In this document: positions 62,546 through 64,000 of the stretch, in pieces
Layout of the letters: each line of letters starts with the position of its first letter
Position numbering within the stretch: position 1 is the first letter of the stretch
NCBI RefSeq assembly: GCF_026262505.1
Contig: NC_067207.1
Span: forward strand, 7,138,252 to 7,202,251
Direction of reading: 5' to 3'
DNA length: 64,000 nucleotides
Origin: Trichomonas vaginalis G3
Taxonomy: Eukaryota; Parabasalia; Trichomonadida; Trichomonadidae
Program-made: the position numbers and the translations under genes
The notes under the pieces: generated by a model
Seen by the model: the letters and a program-made list of their open reading frames with translations, nothing else
What the model was told of the DNA's origin: nothing
Database searches by the model: none

Positions 62546-63820
62546 TTATTTATGTGATTTAAGAGTAATACGATCATCGGTAGCTTGAAGACCTCTCTTA
62601 ATAGCTCTTAATGCCGCAAACTTTTTTTGAACTTGCTTTGAATTTTTGAATGCTTTGATTAAATCTTTTGTTGTATCATACATTCTGAAATATCTGTTCA
62701 TCATTTCGGGCATTGTTGGTAAATTTAACCTGTATCTTATTGCTACAATCGTTTCAAACATACTTTCATTGAAATGCAATATTGTGACTGCCATCCTAAT
62801 TGGCCAAGAAGCATGCCAATTAATATTTTTATTAGCAAGCATTGCTTTGATATGGTTTATCGATTCAACTACTTGAGTTGAATGAATCTTTTTTACCATA
62901 TCAAAGATTTTTACGGTATCTTCGAGGAATTTTTTAAGTGTTTTTATAGCAGTTTTATTTTTTGCATATTTCCATGGTTTAATCATCTTGCATTTTTCAG
63001 GATCTGAACAAAATTTATGATTTCCGGCATAATGTTTAGCGGAATTCAACCATAAAAACTTCTTTGTTTTAATTGACATATGTGTGTCATTGAGAAGTTG
63101 CCTAAGCCAACGCAATAAATTCTTTGAAATGCTAGATAAGATTCTGAATTCTGGCAGTTTGAGCTTTTTCTGTATATTGTTAAGAAAATGTCCAGGATCT
63201 CTGTATTCTCTGATACCTTTGAACGTATTTTTGATTGTAGAAACAATTTTGACATCGCCATCATGCACAAAAAAATTTACACGTTTTTCATTATTCCAAC
63301 GCTTCAGCATTCTTTTTAAGCCTTCAAATTCCATTTCATTTGATTTTCCGTTGAAATTACCTTTGAAATTTTTAAAAGATTTAGATATCACTTCCCAATC
63401 TACAATTTTTTTGAGTTTCTCTTCTACAAATTGTACATAGCAAAACATTGCATTTCTTCTCTGACTCCAAGAACCGTCAAACAAAAGTCCCGAACATTTT
63501 CTCATTCGAGATTTCCAATAATTAACAGATTCTCTGGCAACTTCTATGATAACACGACCAACCTTTTCTTGGACTCGATGAAATGTAGCTTCTGACGGAA
63601 CTTTGATGTTATTCAGCATGAATTGAAATTCTGATTGGCAAAATGTAGCGCCGCTCAATAATACAGATAGCACAAATTCAACAGTGTTGACGACATATGG
63701 CTCTACCCTATTTTTCGCGCTTTGAACTAAGTTCTTTATACGCTTTGCAACTGCTTTTGTTCGCCGCGGCATGAAAAATGAAGAATAACTTGACGGTTTC
63801 TTGAACAAATGGTCGCACAT
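62546..63820 (-). CDS. Mutator/Kolobok-like DDE transposase
   Basis: 424 residues, intact. A zinc motif HYAGNHKFCSDPEKC (about 263-277) lies between the second and third acidic sites, as in Kolobok/MULE enzymes. Candidate catalytic residues: D115 in LLFDGSWSQRR (the DG-S/T-W motif of Kolobok), D187/D189 in VHDGD, E319 in TQVVESINHI. No terminal inverted repeats could be identified within the window; the right end may lie beyond 64000. It could mobilise the TTAA elements in this window, but this is inference. Confidence 0.78.
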   Translation of the reverse strand: MCDHLFKKPSSYSSFFMPRRTKAVAKRIKNLVQSAKNRVEPYVVNTVEFVLSVLLSGATFCQSEFQFMLNNIKVPSEATFHRVQEKVGRVIIEVARESVNYWKSRMRKCSGLLFDGSWSQRRNAMFCYVQFVEEKLKKIVDWEVISKSFKNFKGNFNGKSNEMEFEGLKRMLKRWNNEKRVNFFVHDGDVKIVSTIKNTFKGIREYRDPGHFLNNIQKKLKLPEFRILSSISKNLLRWLRQLLNDTHMSIKTKKFLWLNSAKHYAGNHKFCSDPEKCKMIKPWKYAKNKTAIKTLKKFLEDTVKIFDMVKKIHSTQVVESINHIKAMLANKNINWHASWPIRMAVTILHFNESMFETIVAIRYRLNLPTMPEMMNRYFRMYDTTKDLIKAFKNSKQVQKKFAALRAIKRGLQATDDRITLKSHK

Positions 63821-64000
63821 TCAAATATTGTGATGTACGATCAGGATAAAAGAATGTTGTTGCCGTGAATTTAGAAAATAGCAAAATTTCAATTTACGCA
63901 ATCGAGATATAACTTGATCGTTTGAGCGATAACCATGGCACCCATAGTATTAATGAAAGTACTCATACTTACAATTATTTTCTCCCATAGGAATATTGTT
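63821..64000. other. Window end, upstream of the transposase
   Basis: No gene supported; may contain the transposase promoter and part of its transposon. Confidence 0.4.

Noticed and set aside
1-64000. CRISPR array, bacterial operons or rRNA genes
   Set aside because: No regularly spaced short repeats, no Shine-Dalgarno-spaced gene strings and no rRNA sequence; the window is eukaryotic.

Overview
The window is AT-rich eukaryotic DNA from a parabasalid, most likely Trichomonas vaginalis or a close relative. The reasons are an intact-ended Polinton/Maverick, a mariner of the Tvmar1 type, BspA-like leucine-rich-repeat and ankyrin genes of the trichomonad type, effectively intronless genes, and housekeeping genes with divergent eukaryotic sequence (Rpn3, uS15/RPS13, Nup93, CEP44, a CDK). 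The species call is inference from content.

Positions 82-16751 are one complete Polinton: 300-bp terminal inverted repeats and a perfect 6-bp target duplication (TGGAAT). Left-block genes run rightward: a terminal gene of unknown function, a protein-primed family B DNA polymerase carrying an HNH-like zinc module, and a retroviral-type integrase. Right-block genes run mostly leftward: a fibre with a phage tail-collar tip, several unknown proteins, the packaging ATPase, the major capsid protein, and two small membrane-active-looking paralogues. The blocks converge on a 1.2-kb zone (7.0-8.2 kb) holding tiny peptide genes, a duplicated 43-bp leader, a tRNA-like Pol III promoter and hairpins. Most larger element genes carry single-base indels in short A or T runs, so the copy is either decaying or affected by homopolymer errors. 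The set (capsid, fibre, ATPase, PolB, integrase) describes a virus-like element; no protease gene was found.

The host region begins with Rpn3, 148 bp beyond the Polinton. Then come a 43-residue Tom22-like tail-anchored hydrogenosomal import protein that is easy to miss, and RPS13. An ankyrin gene (20.85-25.1 kb) is split by a 2.5-kb array of TTAA-delimited repeats. Next are a long coiled-coil QRICH2-like protein, a broken BspA-like gene, Nup93, CEP44, a cluster of three F5/8C-like paralogues around a beta-helix-like surface gene, a type I membrane protein, a bromodomain/NET-like protein, a coiled-coil protein, a TRIC-like channel, a CARMIL-like protein, a mariner, an inverted-repeat-bounded satellite cassette, a disordered acidic/basic protein, two membrane proteins, a CDK, an ankyrin protein and a Kolobok/Mutator-like transposase.

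A recurring theme is TTAA. Several short elements (28.9, 32.5, 39.4, 54.5 and 59.8 kb) and the array in the ankyrin gene share GGGTGCAC-type ends next to TTAA. TTAA is the target used by Kolobok and piggyBac transposons, and the transposase at 62.5-63.8 kb has Kolobok/Mutator-like motifs, so it is a possible (unproven) driver of these non-autonomous copies.
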